Below, in pieces: positions 44,307 through 52,853 of a DNA stretch of 64,000 nt. This DNA is from an uncultured Paracoccaceae bacterium (GTDB lineage Bacteria > Pseudomonadota > Alphaproteobacteria > Rhodobacterales > Rhodobacteraceae). The stretch lies in contig CANMQO010000005.1 in the NCBI GenBank assembly GCA_947500055.1, positions 248,001-312,000 of the forward strand, written 5' to 3'. The notes beneath the pieces are model-generated. The model had not been told where the DNA came from. It did no database searches and worked only from the letters and a program-made list of their open reading frames with translations. Made by a program: the position numbers and the translations under genes. The first letter of the stretch is position 1. The number at the start of each line of letters is the position of its first letter.

Positions 44307-44594
44307 ATGCGTAGTTACGTGACCACAACTTTCTTGATGCTCTCGGGATTGCCGTTATCGGCCCAAGGTGCACCTGATCTGGTTGCCCTAGCCGAAGCAC
44401 AAGGCGCTTGCGTGCCATTTGGTGTGGCGACGGCAGCGCTTGATTCTGACGGCGCGCTGCGCGTCACCTGCAATGAAGATGCGACCGCGTTTGTGCCGTT
44501 GCTTGGCGGGCTTGGGCCGTTGCTCGGGCTTGGTGCTGCAGCGACTGTGGCCTCTGCCATTGCAGGCGGTAATGCGACGCCGGACACCCGATAA
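44307..44594 (+). CDS. small secreted hypothetical protein
   Basis: A 95-residue protein with a signal peptide (MRSYVTTTFLMLSGLPLSAQGA) and a short mature domain with two cysteines (GACVPFG, VTCNED). A hydrophobic Gly/Ala-rich C-terminal helix follows (GGLGPLLGLGAAATVASAIA). The layout suggests a periplasmic or membrane-attached small protein. The gene is convergent with 44598-45041, leaving 3 nt between stops. No family is recognised. Confidence 0.6.
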   Translation: MRSYVTTTFLMLSGLPLSAQGAPDLVALAEAQGACVPFGVATAALDSDGALRVTCNEDATAFVPLLGGLGPLLGLGAAATVASAIAGGNATPDTR

Positions 44595-44597
44595 CGA

Positions 44598-45041
44598 TTA
44601 ACAGGCCGGATAGCCCATCGTGATCAGTTGTGCCCCGGTGATCCGGCGGTAGCCTGATATCGTGTGGCGTGCATCCTGCAAGAACCATTCCTTGAGTGCA
44701 GTATTGTAATGTTGCGCCATGACATGTGACCAATGATCAAATTCTGAAGCAGGAAGTGCGCTTCCATGCCGGCTGGGTCCATGAAAACCGAAGGATGTGT
44801 CGGGGCTGACGCACATGTCATCCACCCCCAGATACATGGTGCAGGACGAATAGCAGACATTTCCGCGCAGCTCGATCCGCGTGCTTTGCGCGTTGATGGC
44901 CGCAATTTCGATTGCGCGCGCGCCGATATAGCCGCCGCGATCATTTTGAATGACCCGAATTGTCGCTGTGTCTCCTACGGCCTGCTGACCGCTGACGATC
45001 AAAAGAATGGCCGCAAACAGCATGTGTCCGCCGGACACCAT
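44598..45041 (-). CDS. exported hypothetical protein with ClpP/crotonase-like block
   Basis: About 147 residues with an N-terminal hydrophobic segment (MLFAAILLIVSGQQAVG) suggesting export. The core IELRGNVCYSSCTMYLGVDD then CVSPDTSFGFHGPSR resembles the beta-alpha unit of crotonase/ClpP-like folds where a Ser or Cys follows a small loop; a catalytic role is not proven. Cysteines occur in the VCYSSC motif and at the very C-terminus (GYPAC). The start is uncertain: ATG at 45041 or 45023, or GTG further upstream to 45074. The gene is convergent with the previous small protein. Confidence 0.6.
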   Translation of the reverse strand: MVSGGHMLFAAILLIVSGQQAVGDTATIRVIQNDRGGYIGARAIEIAAINAQSTRIELRGNVCYSSCTMYLGVDDMCVSPDTSFGFHGPSRHGSALPASEFDHWSHVMAQHYNTALKEWFLQDARHTISGYRRITGAQLITMGYPAC

Positions 45042-45275
45042 CCCCGATATGGCATGTCGCACTTTGTTTCTCACTCTACCCAATCACATTGCATATGCGA
45101 TTCCCATGGCCAGAGAAGCATCAGCCCCGTTAAGGATTTCTTGCCGCTAGGATTATCGGCATATTTATCTAAAAGTGTATGATTTCTTGAGATACACGCA
45201 TGGCGTGTTTTCGTTAATTCGATTTTCAGAAAATTGTCATAAAATGCAGAATTCCCGGTTTTTCGGGCGGCGCGA

Positions 45276-45290
45276 TTAAGAACTCTTTAA
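45276..45290. promoter_or_regulatory. candidate CtrA binding box before the polysaccharide/spike locus
   Basis: TTAA-GAACTCT-TTAA followed by C fits the CtrA full site. It lies 79 nt upstream of the sugar transferase start, in an AT-rich stretch that also has GTTAAC half-sites near 45309 and 45345. CtrA controls GTA genes in Rhodobacteraceae, which makes the GTA spike genes downstream relevant. Confidence 0.6.
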
Positions 45291-45369
45291 CCCCGCTCAT
45301 TACAGCTTTGTTAACCATGCAGGGTCGTAAGTCACTGTAATTCGTTAACTTTTTGGGAAGGTTGTGACG

Positions 45370-46029
45370 ATGCTGGATCATCATGCTGGTGCATGGGAGG
45401 TGAGCGATTGCCCGCCTGTCGAAAGTGAAAATCTGCGGGAGCGGTCAGCCCGACATATCGTGAAGACATGTTCGGACCGGTTTGCTGCATTGCTGCTGCT
45501 TTGCTTTCTGGTCCCGATAGCGATTGTCCTGATCGTGCTGAACCCGTTTTTAAATCCTGGCTCTTTATGGTTCGTGCAGCGCCGTATGGGGTATCGATGT
45601 CAGCCATTTTGGGCCATCAAGTTTCGCACTATGACCACAGAACAGGAGGTGAAACGGGGCGCCTTTGATGCGTTGGAGCATGATCGGATCACCGCGCTTG
45701 GCCGGTTCTTGCGCAAGACGCGCATTGACGAGTTGCCGCAGATCATCAACATCCTGCGCGGCGAGATGAGCCTGATCGGCCCGCGCCCCGATGCCTATGA
45801 TCATGCCCGTGTCTATTTGCAGGCTGTCCCCGGCTATCGCGCCCGACATGAGGTGATGCCCGGCATTAGCGGGCTGGCGCAAACCGAGGTGGGGTATGTT
45901 GATGGTCTGGATGGCGTGCGCCGCAAGGTCGCTGCGGACCTGCACTATGTTGCGCATGCGACGGCGCGTATGGATCTTTGGATTGTCTGGCGAACACTTG
46001 TTGTCGTTCTGAGCGGCAGGGGGACCTAG
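45370..46029 (+). CDS. undecaprenyl-phosphate sugar phosphotransferase (polyprenyl glycosylphosphotransferase family)
   Basis: A 219-residue initiating transferase that places the first sugar-1-phosphate on undecaprenyl phosphate. One N-terminal helix (FAALLLLCFLVPIAIVLIVL) is followed by the catalytic domain: GYRCQPFWAIKFRTM, TALGRFLRKTRIDELPQIIN and GEMSLIGPRPD, then PGISGLAQTE. It is the short PglC-like monotopic form without the multi-helix N-terminal domain. ATG at 45370 is spaced 9 nt from GGAAGG; a GTG at 45364 is too close to it. It opens the polysaccharide locus. Confidence 0.9.
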   Translation: MLDHHAGAWEVSDCPPVESENLRERSARHIVKTCSDRFAALLLLCFLVPIAIVLIVLNPFLNPGSLWFVQRRMGYRCQPFWAIKFRTMTTEQEVKRGAFDALEHDRITALGRFLRKTRIDELPQIINILRGEMSLIGPRPDAYDHARVYLQAVPGYRARHEVMPGISGLAQTEVGYVDGLDGVRRKVAADLHYVAHATARMDLWIVWRTLVVVLSGRGT

Positions 46030-46135
46030 GCGGCCGGGCCTGTTGCGCCATCGCTGCGCCCCCGCGCGCAGGTCCAAGCAATCAGTAAGCAGAGCGCAAT
46101 AAGCATTGGTTTCAACTTACTCCCTGGAGAAACCA

Positions 46136-46393
46136 ATGCCTGACTCGTTTGATACCGATTACGTAAACCTGACCTCGCCCGGTGTTGCCCATTATGTTGT
46201 TGTCCCGTCGGACAGTGAAGATCTGCCGACCCGTCCGCGTGCGATCTATGTGAACACATCCGGCACAGCGGTTTTGCAGGACAATGACGGCGTGAATGCC
46301 AGCTATGATGTGTCCGCTGGTACTATTCTGGCGTTTCGCCCTGTCAGAGTTCTTTCAACTGGCACCACGGCCCAGCTGATCGCGTGGTATTGA
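46136..46393 (+). CDS. ghsA: GTA head spike base protein (GhsA / rcc01079-like)
   Basis: An 85-residue protein starting MPDSFDTDYVNLTSPGVAHY, with AIYVNTSGTAVLQDNDG and VSAGTILAFRPVRVLSTGTT, matching the short beta-rich spike base protein of the Rhodobacter capsulatus gene transfer agent family (rcc01079). In that bacterium GhsA sits on the GTA capsid and carries the fibre GhsB. CTGGAG lies 6 nt before the ATG. The next gene starts 3 nt after its stop. The identification is from recognised sequence pattern and order, not from an alignment. Confidence 0.72.
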   Translation: MPDSFDTDYVNLTSPGVAHYVVVPSDSEDLPTRPRAIYVNTSGTAVLQDNDGVNASYDVSAGTILAFRPVRVLSTGTTAQLIAWY

Positions 46394-46396
46394 TCC

Positions 46397-48007
46397 ATGA
46401 TCGGTTTGGATCTTTCCCCGCATCGGGGGCAGAGGGCGGGTGCGCCGCTTCCTCTGGCTGCCTTCTTTGCCTCTGGCGGGGGCCAGTCAGTGGCGCTGGC
46501 CGAAGGTGCGGGCGATAGCCTGTCCGTGTGGACTGAAATTGGTCCCAATCATGCGGCATGGATGAGATTTGACGGCGCGAACACTGCCACCCGTTATTCG
46601 TGGCGCGAAACCCTGGTGATGGAGCTGCGCAATATTTATCCTGTTGCTGAACTGGCGTTGTCTGGATCATGGTCCAGACTGCAGTCATCTGGTTCCGGCA
46701 TGTCAGGGAGCTATACCGGCAATCGCGCTGTCAGTACCTCTTCGTTAACGGCGTCGGCGTCGGTAACCGTTGATCGGGTCGCCCCCTATGACGTGTGGAT
46801 CCATTTCACCGGGCGCACGAATGGTGGGTATTGCCGGGTTGATATCGATGGTGCCCAGTCGCTGGTGAATGAGATTGATGACCCGGCTGGCTTGGGGTTC
46901 AAGGCATTTTCAACCTATTCCGACGTGGATTTGCAGCGCCGCCAATCAGTCAAAGTTGCCAGCGGTCTGACCGGCGCACATGATATCACTTGTGCCTGCG
47001 GCGGTACTGCCACCCCTGGTGGCAATACGATCTTGATTGAGGCCGTCGCGATTTCCGGTGCGCTGACCGACCCGCGGATTCTGCCGCCGCTTTGGCAACC
47101 GGGAACATCGTATGAGATGGGCGACGAAGTGCAGTTTGGCGGCATCTTCTATTCCGCGCGGGCCGACGGTCAAAGCGGCAACGATGGCCCCACGCACTCT
47201 GGCGGTATTGCATCCGACGGGGCCTTGGACTGGCGTGCGGATGATCGGTCAACCTATCCAATTTTCGTGGCTGTCGATTACCCGTCAGAGCGGGAATATG
47301 CCGCCCGAATTGATGTCGGCGGAAGTGCGACGGAGATCGGCGGTCAAACCCATGGCAATGAGGTTTTGCAGAGCCGCGTTATCACATTGGATGGTCAGAC
47401 ATGGGTGCCTGCGACGAGTGGGAATGGGTTGAGTGTTGGCAGTCAGATTGCGTTTGTCGAAACCATGCAGTGGCAAACCGGCGGCGGTACGCCTGTTGCG
47501 GATTGTCAGCTTACCCGGAGCATAACGCCAGGCATACTTGCCCATGCGACAACCCTAACCGGTCTTGGCCCGGTCGCCACATTCGAATGGTTTTACGCTG
47601 GCATGGTGCCAATGGTGGGTTGGGATGGCGAAAGCCGCAGCAATGTGGTCACGACGCTTGAGCTGCCCGGCGCTGCACCAGTGGTTCTGGCTGATTACGA
47701 GGGTATCAATCCGCCAAACCTGAACTTTGCGGGTGCCCAACGCCTTGGAATTACCGCCCCGCTTGATGCTGGGACGTTGGTATACGGGCATGAGGCAGGT
47801 GCTTTGTCCGTTTCTGGCAACGTGGTTAACCAATTCGATACCTTTCTGCGGCCAAATCTGAATGCCACGGTAGCTGGTGGCAGTCTTGATTGGCAGGCAA
47901 AGGCCTATGTCACAGGCAGTGCAGATGGTGGTTTGACGCTTGGCGATGGTGATACGCTGGGCTTTTTTAGCCGCCATGCGTTGCGTTTGACACCACCTTC
48001 GCCCTAG
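46397..48007 (+). CDS. ghsB: GTA head spike fibre-like protein (GhsB-like)
   Basis: A 536-residue beta-rich protein directly after the spike base gene. No signal peptide. A region near 100-200 has a carbohydrate-binding-like pattern (VAPYDVWIHFTGRTNGGYCR). A middle segment, LWQPGTSYEMGDEVQFGGIF, resembles a small chitin-binding-type module (W-x-Y...G-x-x-V-x-x-x-G-x-x-Y). Both would suit binding to a surface polysaccharide, the job of GhsB in R. capsulatus. Placement inside the polysaccharide locus supports this. The rest of the GTA cluster is not in this window. Confidence 0.65.
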   Translation: MIGLDLSPHRGQRAGAPLPLAAFFASGGGQSVALAEGAGDSLSVWTEIGPNHAAWMRFDGANTATRYSWRETLVMELRNIYPVAELALSGSWSRLQSSGSGMSGSYTGNRAVSTSSLTASASVTVDRVAPYDVWIHFTGRTNGGYCRVDIDGAQSLVNEIDDPAGLGFKAFSTYSDVDLQRRQSVKVASGLTGAHDITCACGGTATPGGNTILIEAVAISGALTDPRILPPLWQPGTSYEMGDEVQFGGIFYSARADGQSGNDGPTHSGGIASDGALDWRADDRSTYPIFVAVDYPSEREYAARIDVGGSATEIGGQTHGNEVLQSRVITLDGQTWVPATSGNGLSVGSQIAFVETMQWQTGGGTPVADCQLTRSITPGILAHATTLTGLGPVATFEWFYAGMVPMVGWDGESRSNVVTTLELPGAAPVVLADYEGINPPNLNFAGAQRLGITAPLDAGTLVYGHEAGALSVSGNVVNQFDTFLRPNLNATVAGGSLDWQAKAYVTGSADGGLTLGDGDTLGFFSRHALRLTPPSP

Positions 48008-48070
48008 TCGCCCGCGCGCCTGTTGCCGCCCGGGCCCCGGAATGGGATCGGGCGGAACGCGGGGGCGGTT

Positions 48071-50122
48071 ATGCGTGGTTATGCGGTGTTTGCAGTCTTG
48101 CTGGGTCAGCTTTGGCCCGGTTTTGCTGCCGCCCAAGAACCCCGGTTTCACTACAACAATTTTGGCGCGCCGGGTCTGATCGAAATGCCTGATGCGAGGT
48201 CCGCTGCCGATGCTGACCTTGCATTTTCGCTTAGTCATTTTGCCGGTCAGACGCGCAATACGCTGACATTTCAAGTCACGCCGCGACTATCGGCCAGCTT
48301 TCGTTATGCCGCGCTGGATGATGTGTTTAGCCCCGATGGCACAGTTTATGACCGCGTTTTGGACCGCAGTTTTTCGCTGCGATACCGTCTGTCCGACGAG
48401 ACGGATTATCTCCCGTCCCTTGCAATTGGCGCTGATGATTTTGCCGGGACGGGAATTTACAGCGCTGAATACCTGGTCGCGACAAAGGCGCTTGTTCCCG
48501 CCCTGTCCATGACCGCCGGGATTGGCTGGGGCAGATTGGCGGGTGTGGGTGGTTTTGAGAACCCGCTTGGTGCGCCGTTTGCTGACAGACCGGCGCAGGA
48601 GATCGGGCAGGGCGGCACCGTCAGAGGGAATAACCTGTTTCGCGGGGATGCTGCCCTTTTTGGTGGTCTTACGTGGCAGATGAATGATGACTGGCATCTG
48701 GCGGTTGAATATTCGTCTGACGCTTTACGGTATCAGGATGCGGGCGTCTTTGATCGCCGGTCGCCGATCAATCTGGGCGTTGGCTATGGCCCCAGTCCGA
48801 ACCTGCAAATCTCGGCCCAATATTTGTATGGCAGCACATTTGGCGCGGCTTTGACTTACGTCATAAACCCGGCGGATCCCCCTTTTGGAGGCGGATTTGA
48901 TCAGGGTCCGGTGCCTGTGGTCCCGATACGGCCCCTTTCGTCATCGCGTGCTGCGATCACGCGCAACCTGGCGGATGAGGGGCTGCTGCTGCATGCACTT
49001 GACCGGCATCCAGATCGGATCGCGGTTGAGGTTGTGAACCTGACCTACAACGCGCCTGCGCAAGCCATTGGCAGGGCGGCCCGTGTTTTGGCGGCCCATG
49101 CGCCGCCGCATATTCGCCGTTTTGATATAGCATTGGTCGAGAGGGGGGTGGCGGGTCCTGCCATCCGCTTGGACAGGGCTGATCTGGTGGCGCGGGAGTT
49201 CGCCTTGGATGGCGCAGCGCAACTATTGAAGGCTGCCCAGATTGCTCCGGCTGAAGGGCGGCCCTCACCGTTGATGCAATCGAATTTCCAATGGGGCATC
49301 ACCCCTTACATCACACCCAATATTTTTGATCCTGATGATCCGCTACGTGCGGATTTTGGGCTTGCGCTGGATGGGTCCTGGTCGCCGGTTGCTGGGGTGC
49401 TGTTGTCAGGGACGGTGCGCCACCGGGTCTTGGGCAATCTTGATCAGGCCAGCCGCATGTCGGTTTCAGTATTGCCACGGGTTCGGAGCGAATTTGCGCT
49501 GTATGATCGGGAAGGTGACCTGGATCTGATTGACCTGACGGCGGCATGGTACGCCCAACCGGCCCATAACATCACCACCCGGCTGACTGTTGGTCTGCTG
49601 GAAGAGATGTTCGGTGGCGCCTCTGCAGAGTTGCTTTGGCGACCTGAGAACAGTCCGCTGGCCTTCGGGATTGAGGTGAATAGCGTGCGCCAACGCGGCT
49701 TTGAAAGCGACTTCAGTTTCCTCGACTACGACGTCACCACCGGACATGGTTCGGTCTATTGGGACATGGGTGAAGGCTATCATGCGCGGCTTGATGCAGG
49801 TCGTTATCTTGCGGGTGACTGGGGGGCGACGCTTGCCTTGTCACGCGAATTTCGCAACGGATGGTCGGTCGGTGCGTTTGCCACAATCACGGATGTGCCT
49901 TTTGATGATTTTGGCGAGGGCTCATTCGACAAGGGTATCACCATCAGCATGCCGATTGCGTGGCTATCTGGCCGGTCAACACGCAATACGGTTGACCGGA
50001 CGATCAGGCCGGTCACCCGCGACGGTGGCGCGCGCCTGCATGTGGAAGGGCGGCTTTATGATCTGACAAATGACCTGAGCGCCGATGCGATTTCGGCAAG
50101 TTGGGGGCGGGTGTTGCGATGA
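48071..50122 (+). CDS. yjbH: YjbH domain-containing exopolysaccharide protein
   Basis: A 683-residue outer-membrane-type protein with a signal peptide (VFAVLLGQLWPGFAAAQ). Its first mature segment, FHYNNFGAPGLIEMPDARSA, is the typical YjbH start, followed by many beta strands and a late VYWDMGEGYHARLDAGRYLAGDWG block. YjbH works with YjbE-G in exopolysaccharide production. ATG at 48071 follows GGGGGCGG; a frame start at 48023 is earlier but lacks a site. The stop overlaps yjbF by ATGA. Confidence 0.85.
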   Translation: MRGYAVFAVLLGQLWPGFAAAQEPRFHYNNFGAPGLIEMPDARSAADADLAFSLSHFAGQTRNTLTFQVTPRLSASFRYAALDDVFSPDGTVYDRVLDRSFSLRYRLSDETDYLPSLAIGADDFAGTGIYSAEYLVATKALVPALSMTAGIGWGRLAGVGGFENPLGAPFADRPAQEIGQGGTVRGNNLFRGDAALFGGLTWQMNDDWHLAVEYSSDALRYQDAGVFDRRSPINLGVGYGPSPNLQISAQYLYGSTFGAALTYVINPADPPFGGGFDQGPVPVVPIRPLSSSRAAITRNLADEGLLLHALDRHPDRIAVEVVNLTYNAPAQAIGRAARVLAAHAPPHIRRFDIALVERGVAGPAIRLDRADLVAREFALDGAAQLLKAAQIAPAEGRPSPLMQSNFQWGITPYITPNIFDPDDPLRADFGLALDGSWSPVAGVLLSGTVRHRVLGNLDQASRMSVSVLPRVRSEFALYDREGDLDLIDLTAAWYAQPAHNITTRLTVGLLEEMFGGASAELLWRPENSPLAFGIEVNSVRQRGFESDFSFLDYDVTTGHGSVYWDMGEGYHARLDAGRYLAGDWGATLALSREFRNGWSVGAFATITDVPFDDFGEGSFDKGITISMPIAWLSGRSTRNTVDRTIRPVTRDGGARLHVEGRLYDLTNDLSADAISASWGRVLR

Positions 50123-50700
50123 GGCGCTGGATGATTTGTATGGCGGCGCTGATCGGATGCGCGCCCGGACCTGATCAGGACGTGGCCCGGATACGCGCGG
50201 CACTGACCCCCGAAAGGATAGCGGCAATAGAAGTGCCGATGATCATGGCTGTCGCACCCGATGTCGGCGTCGCAGCGACCCTTTTGCAGGTGGGGCGCAA
50301 TGGTGATGTGGTGACGTGGCAAACCGCGGATGGTGTGCAGCTATCCTTGCTAAATGGGGTCGTCGTTGCGACGCGGGGATTGGGCCATGATGTGATGTCG
50401 GTAAATATCGGCAGCCCGGTGGGCGAAGCTGGCCATTATCAGCGGGTTTGGTCGTCATTGGACGGGGATTTCGGGTTGAATTTCTACCGGCTGAACTGTC
50501 AGCGCTGGTCTTTGGGGATACATCCGAACGACGGCCCTGCCGGGCCGGCCATGCTCACCCGCGTGATAGAAACTTGCGAAGGGCCGCACCGGGATTTCCG
50601 AAACAGATTTGATATCGCTGCGGACGGTTTCATTTGGCTATCGGAGCAGTGGATATCCCCCGAAGTTGGATCGCTGCAGATAACGGTTATCAAGCGCTAG
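50119..50700 (+). CDS. yjbF: YjbF family lipoprotein
   Basis: A 193-residue lipoprotein with a short signal, MRRWMICMAALIGC, Cys at 14. The mature protein belongs to the YjbF/GfcB-type family by its order after yjbH and by the GDVVTWQTADGVQLSLLNGV and RGLGHDVMS segments. YjbF-type lipoproteins assist polysaccharide export or modification at the outer membrane. Its stop overlaps the stop of the convergent wzc-like gene by 4 nt, so the two transcripts run into each other. Confidence 0.82.
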   Translation: MRRWMICMAALIGCAPGPDQDVARIRAALTPERIAAIEVPMIMAVAPDVGVAATLLQVGRNGDVVTWQTADGVQLSLLNGVVVATRGLGHDVMSVNIGSPVGEAGHYQRVWSSLDGDFGLNFYRLNCQRWSLGIHPNDGPAGPAMLTRVIETCEGPHRDFRNRFDIAADGFIWLSEQWISPEVGSLQITVIKR

Positions 50701-52724
50701 CTCTGATAATAGGCTTTGCCATAATGCCCGATATGGACGCCGCCGAATTGATGCAGGCGCCGCATATCGACGCGTGTCAGCACGGTTCCGGTGATGTTTG
50801 CGTTCACGTCGGCCAAGGCGCGTTTCCCCTCGATCACGTGCCGCTGATCCGTCTTGTTCCAACGCACGGCATAGATGATGGCATCGCTGTATTGTGCAAG
50901 GATCCGGGCGTCTGGGACCGGCAGGACTGGTGGCGCGTCCAGTATGATAAAGTCATAGGTGTTACGCAGCTTCGCGATGAACGATGCAAAATTGGCCGAC
51001 GCAAATTGGTCCGCGGGATTTTGCGCCGTGGGCAAGCCCGGCAGGATGTCAGCCGCAAGCCGCGCGTCGCGGGAGATGGCTTGATCAAGTGCCATATCGC
51101 CACGGATCACAGGCCCCAGATCGCGGCTTGTACAATCAAGGTATCGCGCAAAGGACGGCTGCCTGACATCCGCCCCGACCAGCAGAACAGATTTGCCCAA
51201 ACCTGCAAGATTATGCGCCAAAGCGATAGACTGGGTGGTCTTGCCTTCGCTGGCGGCGCTGGAGGTTGAAAGGATCACTTGCGGCACTTTGCCCGGATCG
51301 GCGAGGAGCAGGGAGGTGCGCAAATTGCGGATCGCCTCGGCCGTTGCGGAGGCCGGTTTGGCATTCAGATAATCAAGCAGCCGCCCCGGTTTTCGCAAGG
51401 GGAGCCGCGGGATTTGCGCCATGACCGGTACACCGATCTTATCGGCGAGCATGTTGGCGGTGGCGAACCCCTTGCGCATGCCCCCGCGTATCAGAACCAG
51501 CAAAATCCCCAATGTCAGCCCCAGCGCACCGGCGATCAGGATGATCAACACCTTACGCGGCGCAACATATTTGCCGGTCGTGGCGCGCGCCAAAACACGG
51601 CTATCGGCATGAAGCAGGTCCCGCTGCACGCTGGTTTCGCGCAACCGGGCGAGGAATGTTTCGTAAAGCACCCGCGTTGCGTTTGCCTCCCGCTGCAATT
51701 GCTGAAGCTGGATCAGGCCGGCCGATTGGGCGGCAAGTTGGGCTTCCAGATCATTCTGGAAGACCTTCAGGGCGGTTTCCTGATTGGCGAAGCGCTGTAT
51801 TTCAGCTTGCAAGCGCTGCCGGTCTGGCAGGGCGGCGTTGGTGACCGTCGCGGCCATAGTGCTTAGCTTGGTTTCCGCATCACCACGTGCGCGCTGGACA
51901 TCACGCAAGCGTTGCCGGGTTTCCATGGATTGACGGCTCAGCGCATCAAGCGCTTCGGCATCATTGGCCCGGTTGGCAACCACGAGATCGTTGATTGTTC
52001 TTTCCTTGTCTTCCAGTTCAAGTTGCAGATCATAAACACGGGCAGCCAGCCAATCGAATGTGCGGGCGGTGACCGCCTGTTTGGCGCTGACCTGATCGTC
52101 AAGATATGCGTCGGCCAGTGCGTTTGCGATACTCGAGGATTTGTCGGGGTTGCCGGTTGTTGCAGTGATTTCAAAGATATAGGTGTCGCGGACCGATCTT
52201 ACCGTAAGCGTTGAGGCCAGGTTGTCGATGGTCTTTTCATGCATGGCATGCGCGTCAGGTGGGGTTGTTTCCTGCCCGCTTAACAAATCGCGCAACCGGT
52301 TGCGGATACCCGTTACCGACCATTTTGGTATTGCGGTCAGATAGCGATTGAACGCGGGATCAGCCCGAAGGCCGAGCGTTTCCGTGACCTGCTCAAGCAG
52401 GTGGCGCGACTGTAGCATGGCGACTTCGGTATTCAGGTTGCCTTTGTCTGTCGTGAACCCCACCGTAGGGAGGGCGGGATCAGCGAGTGGATTGCCATCC
52501 GTTTCGATTTTCAGCGTGGCCGTTGCCGCGTATTGCGGGGTGGCAACGGCAAAGGCGTAGTAACCGGCGATCGCGATGAACAAGGTGGCGATGATAAGAA
52601 CTGTGAGCTTGCCATGCCAGATCGTGCGCAACACCCCTTGGATATCCAGGGGTTCGATCCTTTCGACCTCAATCGCGGAAAGATTTTGAACCTTTAGCGC
52701 GGGGGCGTCGATCAGCTTTACCAT
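50697..52724 (-). CDS. polysaccharide co-polymerase / Wzc-like tyrosine autokinase
   Basis: A 675-residue inner-membrane protein. It has a chain-length (Wzz) domain with helices at about 39-60 and 390-412 and a long periplasmic coiled coil (about 230-370). The cytoplasmic BY-kinase domain has Walker A SSAASEGKTTQS (488-499), Walker A' LLVGADVRQPSF and Walker B FIILDAPPVLPVPDA. The C-terminal tail has only three Tyr (HYGKAYYQS), fewer than the usual Tyr cluster. It controls chain length and export together with a Wza-like channel, which is not seen here. It is transcribed opposite to the rest of the locus from a divergent promoter region shared with the flippase gene. Confidence 0.88.
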   Translation of the reverse strand: MVKLIDAPALKVQNLSAIEVERIEPLDIQGVLRTIWHGKLTVLIIATLFIAIAGYYAFAVATPQYAATATLKIETDGNPLADPALPTVGFTTDKGNLNTEVAMLQSRHLLEQVTETLGLRADPAFNRYLTAIPKWSVTGIRNRLRDLLSGQETTPPDAHAMHEKTIDNLASTLTVRSVRDTYIFEITATTGNPDKSSSIANALADAYLDDQVSAKQAVTARTFDWLAARVYDLQLELEDKERTINDLVVANRANDAEALDALSRQSMETRQRLRDVQRARGDAETKLSTMAATVTNAALPDRQRLQAEIQRFANQETALKVFQNDLEAQLAAQSAGLIQLQQLQREANATRVLYETFLARLRETSVQRDLLHADSRVLARATTGKYVAPRKVLIILIAGALGLTLGILLVLIRGGMRKGFATANMLADKIGVPVMAQIPRLPLRKPGRLLDYLNAKPASATAEAIRNLRTSLLLADPGKVPQVILSTSSAASEGKTTQSIALAHNLAGLGKSVLLVGADVRQPSFARYLDCTSRDLGPVIRGDMALDQAISRDARLAADILPGLPTAQNPADQFASANFASFIAKLRNTYDFIILDAPPVLPVPDARILAQYSDAIIYAVRWNKTDQRHVIEGKRALADVNANITGTVLTRVDMRRLHQFGGVHIGHYGKAYYQS

Positions 52725-52771
52725 GTTGAAGATACCTCTGGTTACATGATGCTGAACTCAACACAGAGGAG

Positions 52772-52786
52772 TTAACCTTAAATTAA
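52772..52786. promoter_or_regulatory. candidate CtrA binding box in the wzc/flippase divergent promoter region
   Basis: TTAA-CCTTAAA-TTAA lies 48 nt before the wzc-like start and 68 nt before the flippase start. It matches the CtrA TTAA-N7-TTAA pattern in either direction, so both divergent genes could be targets. Confidence 0.55.
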
Positions 52787-52853
52787 TCACAATGAATGAC
52801 CACTAAATCGGCGCGGCACATGGTTAACTGCGCAGTTTTCGCGTTTGAGGGTC

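Noticed and set aside
40270..45000. Possible genomic island next to the tRNA-Arg gene
   Set aside because: The region after the tRNA looks AT-richer and has unrelated genes, but there is no integrase, no repeat of the tRNA 3' end was noticed downstream, and no mobile-element gene is present.
46026..46133. Short minus-strand frame ending in a signal-like segment between the sugar transferase and ghsA
   Set aside because: The 26-codon hydrophobic frame overlaps the leader of ghsA and has no further support.
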